Shown here: positions 16,364-25,220 of the stretch, one piece after another
Numbering within the stretch: position 1 is the first letter of the stretch
Layout of the letters: each line of letters opens with the position of its first letter
Source: an uncultured Saprospiraceae bacterium
Lineage (GTDB): Bacteria > Bacteroidota > Bacteroidia > Chitinophagales > Saprospiraceae
Reading direction: 5' to 3'
Length of the DNA: 35,881 bases
Assembly: GCA_938041445.1 (NCBI GenBank)
Contig: CALISO010000087.1
Coordinates: 1 to 35,881 of the forward strand
Translations under genes and position numbers: made by a program
The notes under the pieces: generated by a model
What the model saw: only the letters and a program-made list of their open reading frames with translations
Told to the model about the DNA's origin: nothing
Database searches by the model: none

Positions 16364-17457
16364 ACACGATTCCAGAAGCCATCCAAGATATCAAGGACGG
16401 TAAGTTGATAATCGTTGTAGACGATGAGGATAGAGAGAATGAGGGTGACTTTATCTGTGCTGCGGAGACGATCACTCCAGAGTTGGTCAATTTTATGGCG
16501 ACACATGGTAGAGGTCTCATCTGCACTCCTGTCACTGAAGCTCGTGCCGAAGATCTTAATTTGACTAGAATGGTTAGCGATAATACTGCCTTACACGAGA
16601 CTGCTTTTACAGTATCTATTGACTACATCCACAAAGGTTGCTCAACAGGTATCTCAGCCTATGATAGATCAACTGGTATCAGGGAGATAATTAACCCAGA
16701 AACTAAGGCATCTGATTATGCTCGACCAGGACATATCTTTCCACTGATTGCTATGAATGGTGGTGTGCTCAGAAGGACGGGACATACAGAAGCAGCTGTA
16801 GATCTTGCAAGATTGGCAGGTATGAACCCAACGGGGGTATTGGTTGAGATACTCAATGAAGATGGAACAATGGCAAGACTACCAGATCTTATGGTGATTG
16901 CCAAAAAACACGACTTGAAAATTATCTCCATCAAAGACCTCGTAAGCTATCGAATGCAGACTGAGACATTAGTGTCTCGTATCTATGAAACAGAGGTGGA
17001 GACGCCTTTCGGTAAATTCAATGTCACAGCATTCAAGCATGGTGCTTCTGATAATGTACACCTAGCATTACACATCGGAGAGCTAACTGAAGATGAACCT
17101 ACTCTTGTGAGAATGCATTCACTTTCACGTACTGGTGGTGCACTCGGCTTCTTACTTGATAACTACGTAGAACGGATAGGAAATGCTCTCAAGATGATCA
17201 AAGAAGAAGGTAAAGGCGCAGTTGTCCTCATCCAACAAGGTGATCAAGGTGAGGGGATTTTGCACAAACTGAAGTTACTCGATGTCAGAAAAGATAACGA
17301 CCCTAAAATACCTGAAACACAAAAAGACTTCGGAGTCGGAGCTCAAATACTCAGAGCATTAGGACTCAAGCAAATCACTGTCATTACCTCCAATCCAAAA
17401 AAGCATATAGCCCTAGAGGGATATGGATTAAAGGTTGTAGGGCATCGGGATTTTTAG
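16294..17457 (+). CDS. 3,4-dihydroxy-2-butanone-4-phosphate synthase with a degenerate GTP cyclohydrolase II domain
   Basis: 387 residues with RibBA architecture. The RibB half (about 22-222) is complete: VVDDEDRENEGDF (41-53), HETAFTVSID (101-110), RPGHIFPL (144-151) and RRTGHTEAAVDLARLAG, so it should make the four-carbon precursor of riboflavin from ribulose 5-phosphate. The C-terminal half (about 230-387) aligns with GTP cyclohydrolase II, but where active enzymes have HSxCxTGD...SxRCDC it reads HSLSRTGGALGFLLDNY (275-291), with none of the three zinc-binding Cys. The RQEGR region is QQGDQG and the usual catalytic Arg before DYGIGAQIL is Lys. That half is therefore probably inactive. The ATG used lies 70 bases inside the preceding gene; no later in-frame start keeps the RibB fold. 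Confidence 0.88.
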   Translation: MEATNPTSQQATQGPSKNQEYTLNTIPEAIQDIKDGKLIIVVDDEDRENEGDFICAAETITPELVNFMATHGRGLICTPVTEARAEDLNLTRMVSDNTALHETAFTVSIDYIHKGCSTGISAYDRSTGIREIINPETKASDYARPGHIFPLIAMNGGVLRRTGHTEAAVDLARLAGMNPTGVLVEILNEDGTMARLPDLMVIAKKHDLKIISIKDLVSYRMQTETLVSRIYETEVETPFGKFNVTAFKHGASDNVHLALHIGELTEDEPTLVRMHSLSRTGGALGFLLDNYVERIGNALKMIKEEGKGAVVLIQQGDQGEGILHKLKLLDVRKDNDPKIPETQKDFGVGAQILRALGLKQITVITSNPKKHIALEGYGLKVVGHRDF

Positions 17458-17466
17458 GAGTATTGA

Positions 17467-17595
17467 ATTCCGTTGCATAAGGCTAATATCAAACATCCCT
17501 CGATAGATGTCTCATTGCTAGAAGTGGGCATTTATTTTATCCAGATAAAGACCGAAACCAACGACACATATGTTGAGAAATTCATCAAAAAATAG
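17467..17595 (+). pseudogene. Remnant of a T9SS C-terminal sorting domain
   Basis: The frame opens after a TGA at 17464-17466 and encodes about 42 residues ending EVGIYFIQIKTETNDTYVEKFIKK then TAG. GxYFxxIxTxxxxxxxKFIKx is the closing strand pattern of type A T9SS sorting domains. There is no start codon and no upstream cargo protein; the reading frame is cut directly behind the ribBA-like gene. It looks like the tail of a deleted secreted-protein gene. Its last 26 bases overlap, in another frame, the start of the intact T9SS cargo gene at 17570. Confidence 0.7.
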
Positions 17596-19105
17596 ATTTT
17601 TAACGATGATAGTAGTATGTCTGATGGCACACTACTATTTATGCGACATTCAAGCTCAACCTAAGTATGATTATGTGTGGGTTACTGCCTCTAATCCAGA
17701 TCCTTTACCGGGTACAGAAGGCAATATTATCTCCTTTGATGAGGGAGTTGTAACCGTTTCTTACGAAATGCTAACGCAAAATATTAGAGGCAACAATGCC
17801 TCTATCTGTGATGTGGATGGTAATCTATTAATGTACACAAATGGCTGTAACATTCTAGATGCGTCACATCAAGTGATGGACGGTGGAGGGATGATTAACC
17901 CAGGAGAGATCTGGGATAATAATTGCTTATCAGGTGGTGAATATCCCTCGTCCCAAGATGTGATCTTTCTTCCTGATAGATATGTCGACAATATTTACTA
18001 TCTGCTTCACAAGCCTTTGAAGTTTATTCAAGAAAGTCAAGGTAACGATTTTAGAAGATCAGAGTTATTCATTACGACTATTGATATCAGCCTCAATGAT
18101 GGCCTAGGATCGGTCATATCAAAGAATATACAGGTAGACTCTAGTTACAATTATAGTGGAGGCTATGGAGAAGCCATTAGTCATAGTAACCAACTCGATT
18201 GGTGGTATCTAGATGTTGAAGAAGGAAGTAATCTCATCACAAAATATCTGCTCGATAATAATGGGATGACGCTAGTCGATACACAGAGTATCGGAGCAGT
18301 GTTAGTGGATGATCTATGCTCTATAGGTGGTCAATCGTGTTTTTCACCAGATGGTACATTATATAGTAAAATGTGTCCACTTTCTGGGTTGGATGTCATG
18401 GAGTTCGATAGAGAGACAGGAGAATTATCTAATAATCGACACGTTTGGATTCCCACGGACTATCAGGTTTGTGGTCTATCATTTTCACCCAATTCACAAT
18501 TTATTTACGTCAGTACTACAGATAGTTTGTGGCAAGTAGATGTCAGAGAAGAGAATCTTGAAGATGGTCTAGTGTTCATCGATGAATATGATGGTTTCTT
18601 AGACCCATTCCGTACTACAATAGTCAAGCAACAGCTCGGCCCTGACTGTCGGATCTACATCAGTAGTAATAATGGTGTAAGTAGTATGCACGTCATCCGG
18701 AATCCTGATGCCAAGGGTACAGACTGTGACTTTCGACAGCACCACCTTGACCTACCATACAATAATGGGATCTTGTCTATGCCCAACTTTCCTCACTTTA
18801 GAGTAGATGAGGATGATGTCTGTGATCAGACGATTACGAGTGTATTTGGAGTACAAGTAGAGACAGTCAGCAATATGGAGGTATTTCCTAACCCTACAAG
18901 TGGTATTGTAACTGTAGAGTTGGCAGAGATTAGTGATGGTCGCATACTTATAAGCAATGTCACAGGTCAAGTTGTGATGACGCGAGAATTTGGATATGCT
19001 GACGTTATCGAGCTTGATCTTTCCTTTTATGATACTGGGATGTACTTTATCGAGGTTGTTTACCATGATGGGAGTCGAGCCGTAGAGAAGGTTGTGAGGT
19101 TATAA
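17570..19105 (+). CDS. Secreted beta-propeller-like protein with T9SS type A sorting domain
   Basis: 511 residues. The N-terminus has a basic region (MLRNSSKNR), a hydrophobic stretch (residues 12-25) and a likely cleavage after DIQA, before QPKYDYVWV. The body has propeller-like repeats with blade motifs such as SPDGTLYSKMC and SPNSQFIYVSTTDSLWQVDV. The last about 75 residues are a T9SS type A C-terminal domain: VFPNPTSGIVTV, ILISNVTGQVVM and GMYFIEVVYHDGSRAVEKVV. It should cross the inner membrane by Sec and the outer membrane by T9SS, ending up on the surface or outside. The substrate or role is unknown. ATG 17606 is an alternative start but would drop the basic part of the signal peptide. 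Confidence 0.88.
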   Translation: MLRNSSKNRFLTMIVVCLMAHYYLCDIQAQPKYDYVWVTASNPDPLPGTEGNIISFDEGVVTVSYEMLTQNIRGNNASICDVDGNLLMYTNGCNILDASHQVMDGGGMINPGEIWDNNCLSGGEYPSSQDVIFLPDRYVDNIYYLLHKPLKFIQESQGNDFRRSELFITTIDISLNDGLGSVISKNIQVDSSYNYSGGYGEAISHSNQLDWWYLDVEEGSNLITKYLLDNNGMTLVDTQSIGAVLVDDLCSIGGQSCFSPDGTLYSKMCPLSGLDVMEFDRETGELSNNRHVWIPTDYQVCGLSFSPNSQFIYVSTTDSLWQVDVREENLEDGLVFIDEYDGFLDPFRTTIVKQQLGPDCRIYISSNNGVSSMHVIRNPDAKGTDCDFRQHHLDLPYNNGILSMPNFPHFRVDEDDVCDQTITSVFGVQVETVSNMEVFPNPTSGIVTVELAEISDGRILISNVTGQVVMTREFGYADVIELDLSFYDTGMYFIEVVYHDGSRAVEKVVRL

Positions 19106-19273
19106 GTTTCTCACTTATCTCTCAATATAAAAATTTATCCATTTTTGACCTTACTTCGACAAGCTTGGTATAGGTTCATTAGTAATAGGTAAGGGTATTG
19201 AGTGTAATATTGAATCAGAGTAACATTGATCATTAGCCATCAGGGCAGAGGCACAGCCAATTACCAATAATCT

Positions 19274-19300
19274 TTGTAGGTATAGGATATATACCTACAA
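19274..19300. terminator. 11-bp hairpin at the end of the LytTR gene (terminator-like)
   Basis: TTGTAGGTATA (19274-19284), loop GGATA, TATACCTACAA (19290-19300): a perfect 11-bp stem. The TAG stop of the LytTR gene (19295-19297) lies inside one arm. The T tracts on both sides are short, so termination may be weak or the stem may protect the 3' end of the message. Confidence 0.5.
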
Positions 19301-20008
19301 TTTATTCGACTCTATCAACTTCATCAACTCTTCCTTATAGTTCTTTCCGACTGGAAGATTCTTAGGTTTTCCATTTTCTGAGATCTCTACCATTGATCCG
19401 AATACTGCGTTGATCTTATTGACATTGACAATGTAGGATCTATGTATCCGCATAAAGATATCTTGCGGGAGTTTAGCTTCGAGACTTTTCATTGTCTGTA
19501 GAGTGATGACTCTAGATGTATCTTTCTTGATGATGACATAGTCCTTGAGCCCTTCTATGAAGAGGATGTCATTGAAGTGAATCTTCATCATCTTTTTATC
19601 TGCCTTGACGAAGAAGAAATTGTCCTCTTCTCCAGCTTGCTTTACGACTGACACCTTATCTATAAACTTGTTAGTCGCTTGGAGTAATCGTTCTAAGCTG
19701 ATTGGTTTCATCAAGTAATCTAGCACATTCAGGTTGAATCCTTCTACTGCGTAATCTGCATAAGCCGTTGTCATAATGACCTCAGGTGGGTTGGTCAATG
19801 ACTTGAGAAAGTCTAAGCCTGTGATCTTTGGCATTTGGATATCAAGGCACATCAAGTCCACATCTTCCGATTGGAGTATTTCATTTGCTTGAAGTGCATT
19901 TTCGCATAAGCCAACTATCTCAAATTGTTCTAAACTATTGAAGTGGGCCTCCAATACTTCTCTTGCCAATGGTTCGTCGTCTACAATAATCACTTTATAA
20001 GGTTGCAT
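19295..20008 (-). CDS. LytTR-family response regulator
   Basis: 237 residues. The receiver domain (1-120) has the acidic pocket VDDEP (Asp10, Asp11), phospho-acceptor Asp56 in CLDIQMP, the TTAYADYAVEGF block and the conserved KPI. The LytTR DNA-binding domain (about 135-235) is recognised by FVKADKKMMKIHFNDILFIEG, then VITLQTMKSLEAKLP and FMRIHRSYIVNVNKI. It binds DNA as the output of the sensor kinase encoded just upstream; the two genes overlap by 14 bases, so they are translated together. No target genes can be assigned from the window. Confidence 0.95.
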   Translation of the reverse strand: MQPYKVIIVDDEPLAREVLEAHFNSLEQFEIVGLCENALQANEILQSEDVDLMCLDIQMPKITGLDFLKSLTNPPEVIMTTAYADYAVEGFNLNVLDYLMKPISLERLLQATNKFIDKVSVVKQAGEEDNFFFVKADKKMMKIHFNDILFIEGLKDYVIIKKDTSRVITLQTMKSLEAKLPQDIFMRIHRSYIVNVNKINAVFGSMVEISENGKPKNLPVGKNYKEELMKLIESNKL

Positions 20009-21053
20009 AAGCTTGTGTTTTGATGAGTTTGATATATAGTTCTATTTCGTAGGTTGTGTTTGTCTGATTGACTTTCAACATATGGTTCTCCGGATAAACG
20101 AGGTTGAGCCTTCGTTTGACATTTTCTAATCCGATACCACCAACATCTTTACTATTTAGTTTGTCAGCATTGTAACTATTCGCAATTGTGAAGAATAGGT
20201 GATCGTCCATAATCTTCAGCTTGATATCTATGAATCCAGAATCCACTGTACTTAGTCCATGCTTGAAGCTATTTTCTATAAAGGGAGAGAAGATCAATGG
20301 CATAATCAACTTGTTTGCTGCATCTCCTTCTATGTTGAGGTTGACAATATTGCGATCTGGTACACGGATGGCTTCAAGGTCAATATAGTTTTTGATGTAT
20401 TTTATTTCTTTTTCCAATGAGACGGTCTTGTCATTGCACTCGTAAAGCATATAACGCATCATATTGGATAGCTTCAGCACAGTATCTGGTGCCTTGTCCG
20501 ACTTTTTGAGCGAAAGCGCATACAGACTATTAAGAGTATTGAAGAAGAAGTGTGGATCGATCTGTGTCTTGAGAAACTTGAGTTCTGATGTTAGATTCTG
20601 TCTTTCTAGTTCTCTCGTACGATTCTGATGATATAGGATGTCTGTAAACAGTTTGTAGATTGTAGAAGCGACACCCACTAAGAGTAACTCGACCAAAGGC
20701 AGATGATAATTCTCCAGATAGTAATTCTGAGAAGCGATATCATTGGTATAAATGAGGTAAAAGAGTGCTAGCTTGATCGGAGTCATTGCAACTGCTGTCA
20801 ATAACATTGCCAAGACATACTGGATAGTCTTCCCTTTGGAGAGGAGCTGAGGGATCAAGTAGTTGACATTGATGTATGCCATTAATATAAATAGGGTGAT
20901 GTTGACACCGCTCTTGATCATAATCAGGCCCAACTGATCCTTGTTTCCTGTCAGAAGCACCAAAAAGATGTACATAAATAGCCAAAACAAAACGTGATAA
21001 AACGTCGAAGTTTGGAAAAACCGATGTAGTCTATGTCTGATAGTCTGTGCCAT
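19995..21053 (-). CDS. LytS/YpdA-type sensor histidine kinase
   Basis: About 352 residues from ATG 21053 (an upstream TTG at 21068 is in frame but less likely). The N-terminal half has four transmembrane helices (around FLVLLTGN, ITLFILMAYINVNYLI, YVLAMLLTAVAM, and LVELLLVGVASTIY) without a large extracytoplasmic domain. The kinase core has the His_kinase motif LKTQIDPHFFFNTLNSLYAL (phospho-acceptor His168), LPxxxFSPFIENSFKHG (N box: LIFSPFIENSFKHG) and the G box GGIGLENVKRRL. It phosphorylates the LytTR regulator encoded downstream, with a 14-base overlap. The stimulus is unknown; this kinase type senses membrane or small-molecule cues. Confidence 0.94.
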   Translation of the reverse strand: MAQTIRHRLHRFFQTSTFYHVLFWLFMYIFLVLLTGNKDQLGLIMIKSGVNITLFILMAYINVNYLIPQLLSKGKTIQYVLAMLLTAVAMTPIKLALFYLIYTNDIASQNYYLENYHLPLVELLLVGVASTIYKLFTDILYHQNRTRELERQNLTSELKFLKTQIDPHFFFNTLNSLYALSLKKSDKAPDTVLKLSNMMRYMLYECNDKTVSLEKEIKYIKNYIDLEAIRVPDRNIVNLNIEGDAANKLIMPLIFSPFIENSFKHGLSTVDSGFIDIKLKIMDDHLFFTIANSYNADKLNSKDVGGIGLENVKRRLNLVYPENHMLKVNQTNTTYEIELYIKLIKTQAYATL

Positions 21054-21214
21054 AAGCGATACCAACAAAATTAGGTCATAAAGACGGTTGCAGCCTTAAG
21101 TTATAGATTAAACTCTTTAATCTAATGACTAAGTTCAGGGATATAGACCCATAATTAGAACCTATTAGGTAATATTGCATTATAATCAAGGTAACAGACA
21201 ACATACCCGATTCT

Positions 21215-21811
21215 ATGAGTTATAAAGAAACAAAGCACTACGATCCGGAGATTACAGAGACAATCAAATCTAAGTATCACGATATTATCAGTAATCTTGG
21301 TGAAGACGTCAATAGAGAAGGATTGTTGAAAACTCCTGAAAGAGCATCCAAAGCGATGCAATACTTGACAAAGGGATACAATGAAGATCCAGAAGAGATT
21401 CTAAAATCTGCTTTATTTAAAGAAGATTATAGCAATATGGTCTTGGTTAAGGATATCGAAGTATACAGTCTATGTGAGCACCATATTCTGCCATTCTATG
21501 GTAAGGCGCATATCGCTTACATACCCAATGGTTATGTAGTCGGATTGAGTAAGATACCACGTATTGTAGATGTCTATGCACGTAGACTTCAAGTACAAGA
21601 GCGATTAACGCAAGAGATTCTTGATTGTATAGAATCCACACTTAAGCCACAAGGTGTAGCAGTTGTCATAGAAGCAGCACATATGTGTATGATGATGAGA
21701 GGTGTTCAGAAGCAAAATAGTGTTACGACAACATCAGGATTCACAGGCGCATTCGAAAATGTCTCTACTCGAGCAGAATTCCTCTCACTAGTTGATGCCA
21801 ATCTCAAATAG
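21215..21811 (+). CDS. folE: GTP cyclohydrolase I
   Basis: 198 residues, typical length. The zinc site is intact: Cys87 and His90 in [12 protein letters not shown], and Cys158 in [34 protein letters not shown] and the C-terminal SxTTTSGFxGAF equivalent ([12 protein letters not shown]) are also present. It converts GTP to dihydroneopterin triphosphate for folate or tetrahydrobiopterin. It is divergent from the kinase/LytTR operon; a TAATATTG box (21170-21177, one mismatch) is 38 bases ahead. It is a cyclohydrolase I and does not replace the missing cyclohydrolase II activity of the riboflavin gene above. Confidence 0.97.
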   Translation: MSYKETKHYDPEITETIKSKYHDIISNLGEDVNREGLLKTPERASKAMQYLTKGYNEDPEEILKSALFKEDYSNMVLVKDIEVYSLCEHHILPFYGKAHIAYIPNGYVVGLSKIPRIVDVYARRLQVQERLTQEILDCIESTLKPQGVAVVIEAAHMCMMMRGVQKQNSVTTTSGFTGAFENVSTRAEFLSLVDANLK

Positions 21812-21825
21812 CACTGTCTTTTTCA

Positions 21826-21833
21826 TATCTTTG
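21826..21833 (+). promoter_or_regulatory. -7 promoter box for fabD (TATCTTTG)
   Basis: TATCTTTGCA is an exact TAnnTTTG match located 31 bases ahead of the fabD ATG, in the short gap after folE. It suggests fabD starts its own transcript. No -33 element is evident. Confidence 0.55.
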
Positions 21834-21863
21834 CATTTTTGATATAATAACAAGGATCAACGT

Positions 21864-22730
21864 ATGAATGTAGTGGTATTCCCAGGTCAGGGTTCTCAGT
21901 CTGTAGGGATGGGTAAGGAAGATTACGAATCTTCTGAATTAGCTAAATCTTATTATCATAAAGCAGACGAAATCTTGGGATTTGGGCTCAGCGATATTAT
22001 GTTTAATGGTAGCGATGAAGACCTCAAGCAAACTAAGGTTACTCAACCGGCAGTATTCTTGCATACAGCGGTGAGATACTATCTCAGTGGAAAGAAACCT
22101 GATGCTGTAGCTGGACACTCACTTGGTGAATTTACAGCATTAGTCGCTGCAGGTGTTCTCAGTTTTGAAGATGCAATATCACTCGTCTCTAAGCGAGCAA
22201 ATGCTATGCAAGCAGCTTGTGACGAAGTAGAAGGTACGATGGCAGCTATCCTGGGTCTTGAGGATAATGTGGTTGAAGACATTTGCATTAACATTGATGA
22301 GGTAGTCGTAGCTGCTAACTATAACTGTCCAGGTCAATTAGTCATCTCAGGATCTAAGCAGGGGATTGATGCGGCAGTAGCCTCAGCTACAGAAGCTGGA
22401 GCAAGGCGAGCACTTGTACTCAACGTAGGTGGAGCATTTCATTCACCATTGATGGCATCAGCTGAGACTAAGTTGTCTGAAGCAATCGAGGCTACGACAT
22501 TTAACGAAAGTGACATTCCAATCTATCAGAATGTAGACGGTAAGCCGCAAACAGAAGGTGCGATTATTAAAGAGAACTTGATAAAACAATTGACTTCTCC
22601 TGTCAAATGGACTCAATCAATGCAAGCAATGATTGGTGATGGTCTATCGTTATATAGCGAAGCAGGCGCTAAGGTATTATCTGGGTTTATCAGAAGGGTA
22701 GATAGAGCCATTGCAACAGAACAATTATAG
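21864..22730 (+). CDS. fabD: Malonyl-CoA:ACP transacylase
   Basis: 288 residues. It starts MNVVVFPGQGSQSVGMGKE (the FPGQGSQ motif), carries the nucleophile Ser86 in GHSLGEFTALVAAG, the SKRANAMQ block with the conserved Arg for the malonyl carboxylate, and GGAFHSPLM with the catalytic His. It loads malonate onto acyl carrier protein for fatty acid synthesis. Preceded by a clear promoter box and overlapping the yqgE start by 20 bases, so it heads a short operon with yqgE and possibly the ABC-F gene. Confidence 0.97.
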   Translation: MNVVVFPGQGSQSVGMGKEDYESSELAKSYYHKADEILGFGLSDIMFNGSDEDLKQTKVTQPAVFLHTAVRYYLSGKKPDAVAGHSLGEFTALVAAGVLSFEDAISLVSKRANAMQAACDEVEGTMAAILGLEDNVVEDICINIDEVVVAANYNCPGQLVISGSKQGIDAAVASATEAGARRALVLNVGGAFHSPLMASAETKLSEAIEATTFNESDIPIYQNVDGKPQTEGAIIKENLIKQLTSPVKWTQSMQAMIGDGLSLYSEAGAKVLSGFIRRVDRAIATEQL

Positions 22731-23286
22731 ATCACAAAAGCACAAATTGAAAGGACAAATACTCATATCTCAGCCATTTATGCTGGACGATACCTTCCGA
22801 CGATCTGTCATTATCATGGCAGAACACGATGAAGAAGGTAGTATCGGTTTTATTCTAAATAGACCCGTGGATATGGAGGTGAATGCCTTGATATCTGCAT
22901 TTCCAGAGTTTCAAGCACGACTTGGGTATGGAGGGCCAGTTGGACACGATTCGATACATTACATCCACAACCTAGGTGAGGAATTAGCAGAGAGTATGCT
23001 TATTCAAGATGGTTTGTGGTGGGGTGGAGACTTTGAGCAGTTAATCAGTATGGTTGAGATGGGAAAAGTCAAGGCCGCTGATGTGTTGTTTTTTATCGGA
23101 TACTCAGGCTGGTCTGTTGGACAACTAGATGAAGAGATCAAAGCTGGTTCTTGGATTATCTCTGAAATATCCGCTTCTCAAGTTCTACAAGAGGATTCCT
23201 CGGAACTATGGAAGGAAGCTCTCAAACCGATTAATAACAACTTTAGCGTCATCTCGGAAATTCCAGACGCAGATATCTACAACTAG
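22711..23286 (+). CDS. YqgE/AlgH family protein (DUF179)
   Basis: About 191 residues. Conserved blocks: LKGQILISQPFMLDDTFRRSVI (with FRRSV), EHDEEGSIGFILNRP, GYGGPVGHDSIHYIH and a C-terminal FFIGYSGWSVGQLDEEI with the GYxGWxxGQLxxEI motif. The family is cytoplasmic with unknown function. No ATG exists before the LISQPF block; TTG at 22711 (overlapping fabD by 20 bases) or TTG at 22747 just after the fabD stop are the candidates. Its position behind fabD suggests coupled translation. Confidence 0.88.
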   Translation: MQQNNYRSQKHKLKGQILISQPFMLDDTFRRSVIIMAEHDEEGSIGFILNRPVDMEVNALISAFPEFQARLGYGGPVGHDSIHYIHNLGEELAESMLIQDGLWWGGDFEQLISMVEMGKVKAADVLFFIGYSGWSVGQLDEEIKAGSWIISEISASQVLQEDSSELWKEALKPINNNFSVISEIPDADIYN

Positions 23287-23298
23287 ACATAAGAAGAC

Positions 23299-25200
23299 AT
23301 GTATTACCTACAGAACATCCGACTCAAGTACGGAGACAGAGAATTGTTTAAGGATGTGAGTTTTATGTTTACACCAAAAGATCGGATTGGTCTAGTAGGA
23401 CGTAATGGAGCAGGGAAAACAACTCTTCTCAAGATTATGTCAAAGGAGATTATCCCAGATGAAGGTTCTGCTCAATATCCTAAGGATGCAAGGATTGGTT
23501 TCTTAAAGCAATTCTTGCCTGAAAACCAAAAAGTCTCCATCATCGATGAAGTCTGTAAGGCTTTTGATGAATATAATCGTGTAGAAGCAGAATCTCGAGA
23601 AATAGAAAAAGGTCTTGAAACTGTAAGTGGTGATGAAGAAATGATTGAGTTGCTTGATCGTCTAGATAAAGTCAATACAAAGTTAGCCACATTCGATATC
23701 ACTAATCCCGAAGCAGAAGCGAGCAAGGTCTTGAAGGGTTTAGGTTTTAGAGAAAATCAATTGCACGATTCGCTTGACACTCTGAGTGGTGGATGGGTAA
23801 TGAGGGTAGAGTTAGCCAAGTTACTATTATCCAAGCCAGATATTCTATTACTAGATGAGCCGACTAACCACTTGGATATTGAAGCGATATTGTGGTTTGA
23901 GTCTTACATCAAGAAGTATCCTGCTTGTGTAATTATCATCAGTCACGATGAGACATTTATGCAAAATACTGTCAATCGAATCATAGAAATCGAACTTGGA
24001 AGGGTAGATGACTATAAGTATAGCTACCAGAAGTATCTTATAGAAAAGAAGCAGCGAAAGGAGATTCTGATGTCTCAATATAACAATCAGCAAAAGGCAA
24101 TCAAGGAGAAAGAACGGACGATCACACGATTTATGGCAAAGGCCACAAAGACTAAGATGGCACAGTCAATGGCAAAGCAACTTGCCAAAATGGAACGTGT
24201 AGAAGTCTTTCAAGAGGACACTTCTGGAATGAAGCTTAAATTTCCATACGCAGGTCGGGAAGGGCAGATAGCCTATAAAGCTACAGACTTAGGGAAGGCA
24301 TACGACGAGTTACAAGTGCTAAAGAATGTCAATCTGCAGATAGAACGTGGGGATAAGGTAGCATTCATCGGACAGAACGGTCAAGGAAAAACAACTCTGT
24401 CAAAAATAATGGCTGATCTCACTCCTCATACCGAAGGAGAAAGTAAGATTGGTCACAATGCCCAGTTAAGCATTTATCTACAAGATCAATCTGATAAAAT
24501 TGACCCAAAGAAGTCGGTACTAGAAGTTGCTGAATATCACGGCGGACATTATAACAATACTGAGATCAGGAGCATATTGGGAGCATTTATGTTCTCTGGA
24601 GAGGATGTAGAGAAGAAGGTTTCAGTCTTGAGTGGAGGTGAGAAGGCGAGGGTAGCATTAGCCTGTATGGTGATGCATCCAAGTAATATCTTGATTCTCG
24701 ATGAGCCAACTAATCACCTTGATGTCGTCTCAAAGCAGATTCTTAAGGATGCTGTCAAGTCATATGAGGGTACATTGATCGTCGTGAGTCACGATAGGAC
24801 TTTCTTACAAGGGTTAACTGACAAGACCTATGAATTTATCAATACTAAGATCATAGAACACCTTGGTGATATTGAGTACGTCTTAGCTAAGCGTAAGCAC
24901 GATGATCTTCGTGATTATGCTGTCAATACAAAGTCGGCTAATAAACCACAGGTAGTAGCTGAGAAAAAGAATGATCTATCCTTCGATGAACGGAAGAAAC
25001 TCAATAGAGAATTGACCTACTTAGAAAGAGATATTGAGAAGCTTGAGACTAAAATTAAGGAGATTGAGACCCAAATGTTAGATCCAGATTTCTTCAAGAG
25101 TCAAGACGCTTTCAAGGTGACTAAAGAGATAGATGAGATGAAGGCGCAAATTGCTACTAAGATGGAGCGATGGGAGGAGGTATCTGAAAGGTTGGATTAG
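23299..25200 (+). CDS. ABC-F family ATPase (Uup/EttA-like translation factor)
   Basis: 633 residues with two ABC domains and no membrane segments. First domain: GRNGAGKTT (34-42), LSGGWVMRVELAKLL and LLDEPTNHLDIEAI. The inter-domain linker is charged and helical (IKEKERTITRFMAKATKTK), as in the P-site tRNA interaction motif of ABC-F proteins. Second domain: GQNGQGKTTLSK, LSGGEKARVALACMV and ILDEPTNHLD. The C-terminus (about 560-633) is a coiled coil rich in Glu/Lys, as in Uup. It likely acts on the ribosome to resolve stalled or blocked states; antibiotic protection cannot be judged. The ATG is 12 bases after the yqgE stop. Confidence 0.94.
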   Translation: MYYLQNIRLKYGDRELFKDVSFMFTPKDRIGLVGRNGAGKTTLLKIMSKEIIPDEGSAQYPKDARIGFLKQFLPENQKVSIIDEVCKAFDEYNRVEAESREIEKGLETVSGDEEMIELLDRLDKVNTKLATFDITNPEAEASKVLKGLGFRENQLHDSLDTLSGGWVMRVELAKLLLSKPDILLLDEPTNHLDIEAILWFESYIKKYPACVIIISHDETFMQNTVNRIIEIELGRVDDYKYSYQKYLIEKKQRKEILMSQYNNQQKAIKEKERTITRFMAKATKTKMAQSMAKQLAKMERVEVFQEDTSGMKLKFPYAGREGQIAYKATDLGKAYDELQVLKNVNLQIERGDKVAFIGQNGQGKTTLSKIMADLTPHTEGESKIGHNAQLSIYLQDQSDKIDPKKSVLEVAEYHGGHYNNTEIRSILGAFMFSGEDVEKKVSVLSGGEKARVALACMVMHPSNILILDEPTNHLDVVSKQILKDAVKSYEGTLIVVSHDRTFLQGLTDKTYEFINTKIIEHLGDIEYVLAKRKHDDLRDYAVNTKSANKPQVVAEKKNDLSFDERKKLNRELTYLERDIEKLETKIKEIETQMLDPDFFKSQDAFKVTKEIDEMKAQIATKMERWEEVSERLD

Positions 25201-25220
25201 GAGATTTCGTGTTCTCATAG

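Noticed and set aside
21054-21068. TTG at 21068 as start of the sensor kinase
   Set aside because: An ATG five codons later has normal context and loses no conserved sequence.
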